This document shows, in pieces, positions 45,325-52,479 of a stretch of DNA of 52,479 nt. The stretch spans positions 1 through 52,479 of the forward strand of contig CAISOB010000008.1 in assembly GCA_903886975.1 (NCBI GenBank), read 5' to 3'. Numbering within the stretch: position 1 is the stretch's first letter; every line of letters starts with the position of its first letter. The DNA is from an uncultured beta proteobacterium (GTDB lineage Bacteria > Pseudomonadota > Gammaproteobacteria > Burkholderiales > Rhodocyclaceae). Under the pieces are notes generated by a model. It was not told where the DNA came from, searched no databases, and was given only the letters and a program-made list of their open reading frames with translations. A program made the position numbers and the translations under genes.

Positions 45325-46692
45325 GTGACAAGAAAATACTTTGGTACCGATGGCGTCCGCGGCCGCGTCGGGCAAGCGCCGATCACCCCGGATTTCGTCA
45401 TGCGCCTCGGCTATTCGGCAGGCCGTGTGCTCGTGGCCGACCGCGCGGCGCGCGGTCCGCTGAAGGCCGGCGAGCGTCCGGCCGTGCTGATCGGCAAGGA
45501 CACGCGGATTTCGGGCTACATGCTCGAGGCGGCGCTCGAAGCCGGATTTTCGGCTGCCGGCGTGGACGTCTGCCTGGTCGGGCCGATGCCGACGCCGGCC
45601 GTGGCTTACCTGACCCGCGCGCTGCGCTTGCAGGCGGGGATCGTCATTTCCGCTTCGCACAACCCGTTTTACGACAACGGCATAAAATTCTTTTCTTCGC
45701 GCGGCGCCAAGCTCGAGGACGCGCTCGAAGCCCGGATCGAGGCTGGCATCGACGCGCCGCTCGACTGCGTGCAATCGGCCGAACTCGGCCGGGCGCGGCG
45801 GATTGAAGATGCAGCCGGGCGCTATATCGAGTTTTGCAAGAGCACTTTCCCCAGCGATCTCGACCTGCGCGGACTGAAGATCGTGGTCGATTGCGCGCAT
45901 GGCGCCGCCTACCACATCGCGCCGCACGTTTTCCACGAACTTGGCGCCGAGGTGATCGCCATCGGCGCTGAACCCAATGGCCTGAACATCAACAAAGACG
46001 TCGGCGCCACGTCGCCGGCGGCCTTGAGCCGGGCGGTGCTGGCGCAGCAGGCCGATCTCGGCATCGCGCTCGACGGCGATGCCGATCGCGTGCTGATGGT
46101 CGATGCGGCGGGCCGGGTCTACGACGGCGACCAGTTGTTGCTCGCCGTGGTGCGCAGCCGTCTGCGGCAGGGCGCGGTGGCCGGCGTCGTCGGCACGCTG
46201 ATGACCAACCTGGCGTTCGAACATGCGCTCGCCGCCTTGAACGTGCCTTTTGCCCGCGCCGCGGTCGGCGACCGCTATGTGCTGGAAATGTTGCGCGACA
46301 AGGGGTGGCTGTTCGGTGGCGAGAATTCGGGTCACATCATCTGCCTCGACCGGCACAGCACGGGCGATGGCATCGTCTCGGCCTTGCAGGTCTTGTGCGC
46401 GTTACGCGAGGAAGGCGGCGACCTGGGCAGTCTGCTCGGGCAGTTGCCGCTCTATCCGCAAGTCTTGATCAATGTGCCGCTGGTCCAGGGCTTTTCCTGG
46501 AAGGATCACCCGCTGATCGCCGCGGCACGGCAAGCAGTCGATGCCAGCCTCAACGGTGAGGGCCGCGTCTTGTTGCGGGCTTCGGGAACCGAGCCTTTGC
46601 TGCGCGTCATGGTCGAGGGGCGCGACCCGGCATTGGTGCAAGCGGCGGCGGAAAATCTCGCGGCAACGGTGCGGGAAGCGCTGTCGTCGTGA
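45325..46692 (+). CDS. glmM: Phosphoglucosamine mutase
   Basis: 455 residues from a GTG ([13 protein letters not shown]) with GGGGAGAG upstream. It converts glucosamine-6-phosphate to glucosamine-1-phosphate for UDP-GlcNAc and cell-wall synthesis. The phosphoserine loop is [16 protein letters not shown], the Mg-binding motif is [11 protein letters not shown] and the sugar-binding loop is GGENSGHI. The family-typical [14 protein letters not shown] lies near the C-terminus. It is the normal partner of folP, displaced here by the inserted block. Confidence 0.97.
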   Translation: MTRKYFGTDGVRGRVGQAPITPDFVMRLGYSAGRVLVADRAARGPLKAGERPAVLIGKDTRISGYMLEAALEAGFSAAGVDVCLVGPMPTPAVAYLTRALRLQAGIVISASHNPFYDNGIKFFSSRGAKLEDALEARIEAGIDAPLDCVQSAELGRARRIEDAAGRYIEFCKSTFPSDLDLRGLKIVVDCAHGAAYHIAPHVFHELGAEVIAIGAEPNGLNINKDVGATSPAALSRAVLAQQADLGIALDGDADRVLMVDAAGRVYDGDQLLLAVVRSRLRQGAVAGVVGTLMTNLAFEHALAALNVPFARAAVGDRYVLEMLRDKGWLFGGENSGHIICLDRHSTGDGIVSALQVLCALREEGGDLGSLLGQLPLYPQVLINVPLVQGFSWKDHPLIAAARQAVDASLNGEGRVLLRASGTEPLLRVMVEGRDPALVQAAAENLAATVREALSS

Positions 46693-46718
46693 GCTGATTT
46701 CAGGTTGGCCAAAGCGGA

Positions 46719-46752
46719 CTGTAACGGTACTGAAACATTCGGGCGCTAAGAT
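46719..46752 (+). promoter_or_regulatory. Pho promoter of pstSCAB
   Basis: Pho box CTGTAAC-GGTA-CTGAAAC (46719-46736), two near-identical halves, with TAAGAT (46747-46752) as -10 ten bases later, the classic Pho promoter layout in which PhoB replaces a -35. The pstS ATG follows at 46795. Confidence 0.8.
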
Positions 46753-46794
46753 CGAATCGCTCGACGGAACAACCCTTACAGTCCAGGAGTCCAT

Positions 46795-47838
46795 ATGCTC
46801 AAGACCACCTCTTATGTCGCCTCAGCGCTAATTGCAGTTTCCTTTTCCGTGACCGCGCACGCGGTCGAATTGACCGGCGCAGGCGCCTCATTCCCCGCGC
46901 CGATTTACGCCAAGTGGGCCGACGCCTACCAGAAAGCGACGAGCAACAGGATCAACTACCAGTCGATCGGCTCGGGTGGCGGCATCAAGCAGATTACCGC
47001 CAAGACCGTCGATTTCGGCGCATCCGACATGCCTTTGACGCCCGACGCGCTTGAAAAGGACGGCCTGATGCAGTTTCCCACCGTCATCGGCGGCGTCGTG
47101 CCGGTGGTCAATCTGGCCGACGTCAAGCCGGGCCAGCTCAAGCTGACGGGCGCCGCGCTTGCCGACATTTATCTCGGCAAGATCGTCAAGTGGAACGACA
47201 AGGCCCTCGCCGAGCTCAATCCAGGGCTTAAGCTGCCCGACCAGGACATCGGCGTCGTGCGCCGCGCCGATGGTTCCGGCACGACTTTCATTTTCAGCAA
47301 CTATCTGTCGAAGGTCAGCCCCGAGTGGAAACAGAAGGTCGGCGAGGGCACGGCGGTGCAGTGGCCGGTCGGTCTCGGCGGCAAGGGCAACGAGGGCGTA
47401 TCGGCTTTCGTGCAACGCCTGCCGGGTTCGATCGGTTACGTCGAATACGCCTACGCCAAGCAGAACAAGATGACGCACGCGGTCCTCAAGAACACTGCCG
47501 GCGTCTTTGTCAGCCCGGACGATACGACGTTCAAGGCGGCGGCGGCGCATGCCGACTGGAGCAAATCGGCGTTCTATGAAATCCTGACCGAGGAGCCGGG
47601 CAAGGATTCCTGGCCGATCACCGGCGCGACTTTCATCCTGATGCACAAGGTGCAGGACAAGCCGGCCCAGGCGGCCGAAGTGATCAAGTTCTTCGAGTGG
47701 TCGTACAAGAATGGCGACAAGCTGGCCGCCGAACTCGACTATGTGCCGCTGCCCGACAGCCTGGTCAAGCTGATCAACGCCTCCTGGAGCCAAATCAAGG
47801 ATGGTTCCGGCAAACCGGTCTATGCCGCCGCCAAGTAA
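46795..47838 (+). CDS. pstS: Phosphate-binding periplasmic protein PstS
   Basis: 347 residues. The signal peptide ends near VTAHA-VEL (residue ~23). The mature start [17 protein letters not shown] and the phosphate-contact loops ([34 protein letters not shown]) are standard. It captures inorganic phosphate for PstCAB. First gene after a strong Pho promoter, followed by a hairpin that may limit transcription of the rest of the operon. Confidence 0.97.
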   Translation: MLKTTSYVASALIAVSFSVTAHAVELTGAGASFPAPIYAKWADAYQKATSNRINYQSIGSGGGIKQITAKTVDFGASDMPLTPDALEKDGLMQFPTVIGGVVPVVNLADVKPGQLKLTGAALADIYLGKIVKWNDKALAELNPGLKLPDQDIGVVRRADGSGTTFIFSNYLSKVSPEWKQKVGEGTAVQWPVGLGGKGNEGVSAFVQRLPGSIGYVEYAYAKQNKMTHAVLKNTAGVFVSPDDTTFKAAAAHADWSKSAFYEILTEEPGKDSWPITGATFILMHKVQDKPAQAAEVIKFFEWSYKNGDKLAAELDYVPLPDSLVKLINASWSQIKDGSGKPVYAAAK

Positions 47839-47846
47839 GCCTATTG

Positions 47847-47876
47847 TCCGCGCCTCTGCCAAAGGCGCGGATTTTT
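47847..47876 (+). terminator. Attenuating terminator between pstS and pstC
   Basis: Perfect 9-bp stem TCCGCGCCT / AGGCGCGGA with a 7-base loop and a T5 run, 8 bases after the pstS stop and 25 before pstC. Within an operon this suggests partial termination, giving more PstS than PstCAB. Confidence 0.75.
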
Positions 47877-47901
47877 CCACCCGGATATCGCAGATTCGTC
47901 A

Positions 47902-48876
47902 ATGAACGCGCCACGAGATTCCGTTGTCCTCGCTCCCGCCATTAGCCACAAGCTTGGCGATTGGCTGTTTTTTAACCTGACGCGGGCTTTCGCCGCTTTC
48001 ACGCTCGTTGTACTCGCCGGAATCATCATTTCGCTGTTGATCAGTTCCTGGCCAGCGCTGCAGAAGTTCGGTTTCTCCTTTCTGTGGACGCGCGAATGGA
48101 ATCCGCCTGTCGAGCAGTTCGGCGCGTTGATTCCGATTTACGGAACGATCACCACCTCGCTGATCGCGCTGATCATCGCCGTTCCGGTCAGTTTCGGCAT
48201 CGCGCTCTTTCTGACCGAATTGTCGCCGGTGTGGCTGCGCCGTCCGCTCGGCATCGCCATTGAACTGCTGGCCGCGGTGCCTTCCATCGTCTATGGCATG
48301 TGGGGCCTGATGGTCTTCGTCCCGATCTTCGCGCAATACGTGCAGCCGGCGCTCTCCGCCACCGTCGGCCGACTGCCGCTGATCGGCCGGCTGTTCGCCG
48401 GCGCGCCGCTCGGCATCGGCATCCTCGCCGCGGGAATCATCCTGGCAATCATGATCATCCCTTTCATCGCCTCGGTGATGCGCGATGTCTTTGAAGTGAC
48501 GCCCGCGATGCTCAAGGAATCGGCTTACGGTCTCGGTTCGACGACCTGGGAAGTGGTTTGGAACATCGTCCTGCCTTACACGCGCGTCGGTGTCATCGGC
48601 GGCATCATGCTCGGCCTCGGCCGGGCGCTCGGCGAGACGATGGCCGTGACCTTCGTCATCGGCAACAGCAGCTCGCTTTCCAGCATTTCACTCTATACGC
48701 CGGGCAACAGCATCACCTCGACGCTGGCCAACGAGTTCGGCGAAGCGACGCCCGGAATCTACACGGCATCGCTGATCGAGCTCGGCCTGATTCTCTTCCT
48801 GATCACCTTCGTGGTGCTCGTTTTCTCGCGGCTGCTCCTGCTTCGCCTGGCGAAACAGGAAGGCACGAAGACCTGA
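47902..48876 (+). CDS. pstC: Phosphate ABC transporter permease PstC
   Basis: 324 residues, six membrane helices. The first helix (about 33-55) precedes a periplasmic loop with [18 protein letters not shown]. The binding-protein-dependent permease loop is [20 protein letters not shown] (EAA motif) near residue 200. Forms the channel with PstA. Confidence 0.95.
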   Translation: MNAPRDSVVLAPAISHKLGDWLFFNLTRAFAAFTLVVLAGIIISLLISSWPALQKFGFSFLWTREWNPPVEQFGALIPIYGTITTSLIALIIAVPVSFGIALFLTELSPVWLRRPLGIAIELLAAVPSIVYGMWGLMVFVPIFAQYVQPALSATVGRLPLIGRLFAGAPLGIGILAAGIILAIMIIPFIASVMRDVFEVTPAMLKESAYGLGSTTWEVVWNIVLPYTRVGVIGGIMLGLGRALGETMAVTFVIGNSSSLSSISLYTPGNSITSTLANEFGEATPGIYTASLIELGLILFLITFVVLVFSRLLLLRLAKQEGTKT

Positions 48877-48883
48877 GGTGGCG

Positions 48884-49726
48884 ATGCGACTACTGCACCA
48901 ACGTCAGCTCATCAACAAGGTCGCACTGACCCTGTCGATGGCCGCCATGGCCTTCGGCCTGTTCTGGCTGGTCTGGATTCTGGTGACGACCTTGCAGTTC
49001 GGCGTTGCCGGCCTGTCGCTCGATCTCTTTACCAAGATGACGCCGCCGCCGAACAGCGCCGACGGCGGACTCGCCAACGCCATCGCCGGCAGCCTGCTGC
49101 TGGTCGGGCTGGCAACGGCGCTAGGCGCGCCGATCGGCGTCCTGGCCGGGGTCTATCTGGCCGAGTACGGCCGCGACACCTGGCTCGGACGCTGCACGCG
49201 CTTCATCAACAGCATCCTGCTGTCGGCCCCGTCGATCGTCATCGGGCTTTTCGTCTACGCCATCTATGTCGAACACATGGGCAACTTTTCGGCCTTTTCC
49301 GGCGTCATCGCGCTGGCGCTGATCGTCGTGCCGGTGGTCCTGGCGACGACCGAGAACATGCTCAGGCTGGTTCCCGATTCGCTGCGCGAAGCCGCTTTCG
49401 CGCTCGGCGCGCCCAAGCGCATCGTGATCATGAAGGTGGCGCTGAAAGCGTCGATGGCCGGCGTGATCACCGGCATTCTGCTAGCCGTCGCGCGAATCGC
49501 CGGCGAGACCGCGCCCTTGCTATTTACCGCGCTGTCGAACCAGTTCTGGAGCCTCGACCTCAACAAGCCGATCGCCAACCTGCCGATGACCATCTTCAAG
49601 TTCGCCATGAGTCCGTTCAAGGACTGGCAGGAACTCGCCTGGGCCGGCGTCTTTCTGATCACCCTCGGGGTGCTGGGGCTGAACATCACGGCGCGCATTC
49701 TGTTCCGCGCCAGGCACAAACTGTGA
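48884..49726 (+). CDS. pstA: Phosphate ABC transporter permease PstA
   Basis: 280 residues from the ATG with TGAGG five bases upstream; a GTG six bases earlier is possible. Six helices, EAA loop [18 protein letters not shown] near residue 165. It lies 7 bp after pstC and 4 bp before pstB. Confidence 0.95.
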   Translation: MRLLHQRQLINKVALTLSMAAMAFGLFWLVWILVTTLQFGVAGLSLDLFTKMTPPPNSADGGLANAIAGSLLLVGLATALGAPIGVLAGVYLAEYGRDTWLGRCTRFINSILLSAPSIVIGLFVYAIYVEHMGNFSAFSGVIALALIVVPVVLATTENMLRLVPDSLREAAFALGAPKRIVIMKVALKASMAGVITGILLAVARIAGETAPLLFTALSNQFWSLDLNKPIANLPMTIFKFAMSPFKDWQELAWAGVFLITLGVLGLNITARILFRARHKL

Positions 49727-49730
49727 AACC

Positions 49731-50543
49731 ATGCACACCATGAACGATACCAATTATGCCATCGAGATACACGAAGCGGCGAGCGCACTCGAAGCGCAAA
49801 TGATCTTCCGCGACGTGAATTTCTATTACGGAAAATTCCATGCGCTCAAAGCCGTCAGCCTCGAAGTCTACAAGCGCCATGTGACGGCCTTCATCGGCCC
49901 TTCGGGCTGCGGCAAGTCCACGCTGCTGCGCACCATGAACCGCATGTACGACCTCTATCCCGAACAGCGCGCCACCGGCGAACTGTTGTTCGACGGAGAG
50001 AATATCCTCGACCGCAAGGTCGATGTGAATGTGCTGCGCGCCAAGGTCGGCATGGTTTTCCAGAAGCCGACCCCGTTCCCGATGTCGATTTACGAGAACA
50101 TCGCTTTCGGCGTTCGCCTCAACGAAAGGCTGTCGCTCGGCGAGATGGACGAGCGCGTCGAGTGGGCCTTGACCAAGGCGGCCTTGTGGAACGAAACCAA
50201 GGACAAGCTCAAGCAGAGCGGCATGAGCCTCTCCGGCGGACAGCAGCAACGCCTGTGCATCGCGCGCGGCATCGCGGTCAAGCCGGAAGTGCTGCTGCTC
50301 GACGAACCGACGTCAGCACTCGACCCGATCTCCACCCTGAGCATCGAGGAATTGATTTCCGAATTGAAAACCGATTTCACGATCGCCATCGTCACGCACA
50401 ACATGCAGCAGGCGGCGCGGATATCGGACTACACGGCTTATATGTATCTTGGTGAAATGATCGAGTTCGGTCTGACCGACCAGGTGTTCATCAAGCCCAA
50501 GAAGAAAGAGACCGAAGACTACATCACCGGCCGCTTCGGCTAG
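49731..50543 (+). CDS. pstB: Phosphate ABC transporter ATPase PstB
   Basis: 270 residues. Walker [10 protein letters not shown], the PstB-specific [16 protein letters not shown]-loop region, signature [14 protein letters not shown] and Walker [13 protein letters not shown] are intact. Energises phosphate import and, in E. coli, takes part in PhoR signalling. phoU and phoB are not downstream; tpiA follows after ~165 bp. Confidence 0.97.
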   Translation: MHTMNDTNYAIEIHEAASALEAQMIFRDVNFYYGKFHALKAVSLEVYKRHVTAFIGPSGCGKSTLLRTMNRMYDLYPEQRATGELLFDGENILDRKVDVNVLRAKVGMVFQKPTPFPMSIYENIAFGVRLNERLSLGEMDERVEWALTKAALWNETKDKLKQSGMSLSGGQQQRLCIARGIAVKPEVLLLDEPTSALDPISTLSIEELISELKTDFTIAIVTHNMQQAARISDYTAYMYLGEMIEFGLTDQVFIKPKKKETEDYITGRFG

Positions 50544-50654
50544 CCAGCGGCGGCAGCGGAAAGCGCTGGCCCCCGCCGCGCTGCCGCGCACCCTCTCCCA
50601 CGGTGGAAGAGGACTTGGGCGATAGCCAATGCGTCACCGGGTATGGGCGCTTCA

Positions 50655-50684
50655 TTGACCGTACGGGCTCTCTGCGGCTATAAT
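50655..50684 (+). promoter_or_regulatory. Sigma-70 promoter for tpiA-secG
   Basis: TTGACC (50655-50660), 18-base spacer, TATAAT (50679-50684), 24 bases before the tpiA ATG. The tpiA message would have a short leader. Confidence 0.7.
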
Positions 50685-50708
50685 TCGCCCTTTTTCGCGG
50701 GGTGTTCG

Positions 50709-51464
50709 ATGCGCCAAAAGCTGGTGGCCGGGAATTGGAAGATGTACGGTGGGCTCAAGACCAACCTGCAACTGCTGCAGGACGTCGTTGCCGGCGTCGC
50801 CCCTTTGCGCGGCATGGCCGCCGCAGTCTGTGTTCCTTTTCCGTATCTGGCGCAGGCGCAGTCGGTATTGAACGAAACAGCGCTGGCCTGGGGCGCGCAG
50901 AACCTGAGCCAGCACTCGCAGGGTGCCTATACGGGCGAAGTCAGCGCAGCCATGCTGCAGGATTTTGGCTGTCGCTACGTTCTCGTCGGGCATTCCGAGC
51001 GCCGCGCGCTCTACGGCGAATCGGATGCCCTGGTTGCCGAAAAATTCGCTGCCGCTCTGTCGGCAGGGCTGCGCCCGGTGCTTTGCGTCGGCGAGACGCT
51101 GGCGCAGCGTGAAGCCGGGCAGACGGTCGCTGTCGTCGCCGGACAAATCGATGCCGTTTTGCAGCGCGTTGGCGTTGCCGCTTTCGTCGGCGCGGTTATC
51201 GCCTATGAGCCGGTCTGGGCCATCGGCACGGGTCGCACGGCGACTTCGGAGCAGGCGCAGGAAGTGCACGCGGCGATACGCGCGCAGATCGCCCGCGCCG
51301 ACGCCAAGATTGCCGACGGCCTGCAGATTCTATACGGCGGCAGCGTCAAACCCGGCAATGCCGTTGAACTGTTCGGCATGCCGGATATCGATGGCGGCCT
51401 GATCGGCGGCGCGTCGCTCGTTGCGGCCGATTTCCTGGCAATTTGCAAAGCAGCGCTTCAATAA
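50709..51464 (+). CDS. tpiA: Triosephosphate isomerase
   Basis: 251 residues from MRQKLVAGNWKM. It interconverts glyceraldehyde-3-phosphate and dihydroxyacetone phosphate. Active-site Lys in NWKMYG, His in VGHSERR near residue 95, and the AYEPVWAIGTG loop with catalytic Glu near residue 165 are present. Separate promoter from pstB; 9 bp upstream of secG. Confidence 0.97.
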   Translation: MRQKLVAGNWKMYGGLKTNLQLLQDVVAGVAPLRGMAAAVCVPFPYLAQAQSVLNETALAWGAQNLSQHSQGAYTGEVSAAMLQDFGCRYVLVGHSERRALYGESDALVAEKFAAALSAGLRPVLCVGETLAQREAGQTVAVVAGQIDAVLQRVGVAAFVGAVIAYEPVWAIGTGRTATSEQAQEVHAAIRAQIARADAKIADGLQILYGGSVKPGNAVELFGMPDIDGGLIGGASLVAADFLAICKAALQ

Positions 51465-51473
51465 AGAGACATT

Positions 51474-51845
51474 ATGGAATATCTGTTTTCTACCATTCTG
51501 CTGGTCCATATCCTGGCCGCGATCGGTGTCATCGGTCTCGTGCTGGTTCAGCACGGCAAGGGTGCCGACATGGGCGCGGCATTCGGCAGCGGCGCTTCGG
51601 GCAGCCTGTTCGGTGCGACCGGGTCGGCCAATTTCCTGAGCCGGACCACCTCGGTGCTGGCCGCCGTGTTTTTTGCGACCAGCCTGTCGCTGGCTTACAT
51701 CGCCTCCAACAAGCCGAAAGCGGTTGGCAGCGTGATGCAGGATGCGGTAAAATCGCAGGCTGTTCCGGCACCGGCGACGGCACCGGCTGACAAGTCCGGG
51801 AGTCCGGCGGATCCCGACTCGAAGTCGAAGGACATTCCGAAGTAA
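51474..51845 (+). CDS. secG: Preprotein translocase subunit SecG
   Basis: 123 residues. Two membrane helices (about 5-22 and 55-73) flank the conserved loop VQHGKGADMGAAFGSGASGSLFG. The C-terminal ~45 residues are Pro/Ala/Ser/Lys-rich and probably disordered. Assists SecYE-mediated export. Confidence 0.93.
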   Translation: MEYLFSTILLVHILAAIGVIGLVLVQHGKGADMGAAFGSGASGSLFGATGSANFLSRTTSVLAAVFFATSLSLAYIASNKPKAVGSVMQDAVKSQAVPAPATAPADKSGSPADPDSKSKDIPK

Positions 51846-51912
51846 TCAGGTATTAAGTCAGTGGTGGGGTGGGCTGTCCCTCGTTTTAGCCCCGCCTTCT
51901 GACCGTAGCAGT

Positions 51913-51997
51913 GCCGACGTGGTGAAATTGGTAGACACGCTATCTTGAGGGGGTAGTGACTTAGGTCGTGTGAGTTCGAGTCTCATCGTCGGCACCA
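51913..51997 (+). tRNA. tRNA-Leu (anticodon GAG)
   Basis: 85 bases including an encoded CCA. The acceptor stem GCCGACG pairs with CGTCGGC. The anticodon loop TTGAGGG presents GAG, closed by CTATC/GGTAG. The extended variable arm after the anticodon stem fits a class II leucine tRNA, and the T loop is GTTCGAGTC. Confidence 0.95.
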
Positions 51998-52057
51998 AGT
52001 GGAACCATCGAATAAACGATGGCTCAATTCTGAATATGAGCGATAGCGCGGCGGATC

Positions 52058-52432
52058 ATGCTGGATAACTATTTCCCGGTACTTGTCTTCATTTTGATTG
52101 GGGTTGTCTTCGGCATAGCGCCCGTCATCACCGGCATGGTGGTGGCGCCGCATCGTCCGGACAGCGAGAAGAACTCGCCGTACGAGTGCGGCTTCGAAGC
52201 CTTCGAGGACGCGCGCATGAAGTTCGACGTGCGCTATTACCTGATCGCCATCCTGTTCATCCTGTTCGATCTTGAAGTCGCTTTCCTGGTGCCCTGGGCG
52301 ACGATCTTCAAGGAGATCGTCCATACCGATTCGGTCAAGTGGTTCGGATTCATCGAGATGCTGGTCTTTATCGTCATCCTGGTCGTCGGCTATGTCTATG
52401 CCTGGGCCAAAGGCGCGCTGGATTGGGAGTAA
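52058..52432 (+). CDS. nuoA: NADH-quinone oxidoreductase subunit A
   Basis: 124 residues, three membrane helices. Family motifs [25 protein letters not shown] and [12 protein letters not shown] are present. Membrane subunit of respiratory complex I; first gene of the nuo operon, with nuoB following after 4 bp. Confidence 0.96.
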   Translation: MLDNYFPVLVFILIGVVFGIAPVITGMVVAPHRPDSEKNSPYECGFEAFEDARMKFDVRYYLIAILFILFDLEVAFLVPWATIFKEIVHTDSVKWFGFIEMLVFIVILVVGYVYAWAKGALDWE

Positions 52433-52436
52433 GCGA

Positions 52437-52479
52437 TGGGCATTGACGGCATTCTCCAGGAAGGTTTCATCACCACGAC
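52437..52479 (+). CDS. nuoB: NADH-quinone oxidoreductase subunit B, partial
   Basis: Only the first 14 codons (MGIDGILQEGFITT) are present; the window ends inside the gene. The start matches betaproteobacterial NuoB, the Fe-S subunit N2 of complex I. Confidence 0.85.

Noticed and set aside
45102..45806. Plus-strand 234-codon open frame overlapping the glmM start
   Set aside because: It is the +1-shifted shadow of glmM, Arg-rich, with no ribosome site.

Overview
The window is a GC-rich stretch of a betaproteobacterial chromosome. The gene order ftsH-folP-glmM-pst-tpiA-secG-tRNA-Leu-nuoA, together with grpE-dnaK-dnaJ, hrcA-hemH, nadK-recN, fur|bamE-dapB and carAB-greA, is the arrangement I know from Rhodocyclales/Nitrosomonadales-type Betaproteobacteria. 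That assignment rests on synteny and protein appearance; genus cannot be fixed from the sequence alone. Most of the window is housekeeping core, with accessory material at the left end and in one block between folP and glmM.

Left end (1-7.2 kb): a leftward type I secretion locus encodes an HlyB-like exporter, a small secreted Cys-containing protein of unknown function and a lipase with RTX calcium-binding repeats. After it come about 550 bp of AT-richer non-coding DNA, an overlapping DUF4160/DUF2442 gene pair and a cluster of palindromic repeats. From 7.2 to 31.9 kb lies core: dnaJ-dnaK-grpE (with a candidate sigma-32 promoter) divergent from a Ser/Thr kinase with a cyclic-nucleotide domain; an EF-hand-like protein; hemH-hrcA; nadK-recN; a SprA-like protein; fur; bamE-dapB; a multi-domain hybrid histidine kinase; carA-carB; greA; yhbY; rlmE and ftsH.

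The most interesting region is 32.8-46.8 kb. Folate gene folP and glmM, normally adjacent, are separated by about 12.5 kb carrying a CYTH-CHAD (triphosphate/polyphosphate) protein, a glycosyltransferase of the type used for phosphate-free glycolipids, an alkaline phosphatase co-transcribed with a CxxC protein and an ABC transporter whose permease has a histidine-rich loop, a HAD hydrolase, a GGDEF-EAL protein, diacylglycerol kinase, and a remnant of the phosphonate gene phnW. Five Pho-box-like sequences (7-4-7 direct repeats related to CTGTCAT/CTGTAAC) lie in intergenic DNA between 32.8 and 46.8 kb: before CYTH-CHAD, divergently before the glycosyltransferase and phosphatase, leftward at the glmM promoter, and before pstS. 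I read this as a phosphate-starvation island joined to the pstSCAB phosphate importer.

The proposed physiology is an inference: low phosphate, acting through PhoB, would turn on phosphate uptake (Pst), scavenging (PhoA with its own metal- or folding-supply transporter), polyphosphate/triphosphate handling (CYTH-CHAD) and replacement of phospholipid by glycolipid (glycosyltransferase, with DgkA recycling diacylglycerol). The phoU, phoB and phoR genes that often follow pstB are not here; tpiA, secG, tRNA-Leu(GAG) and the start of the nuo operon follow instead.
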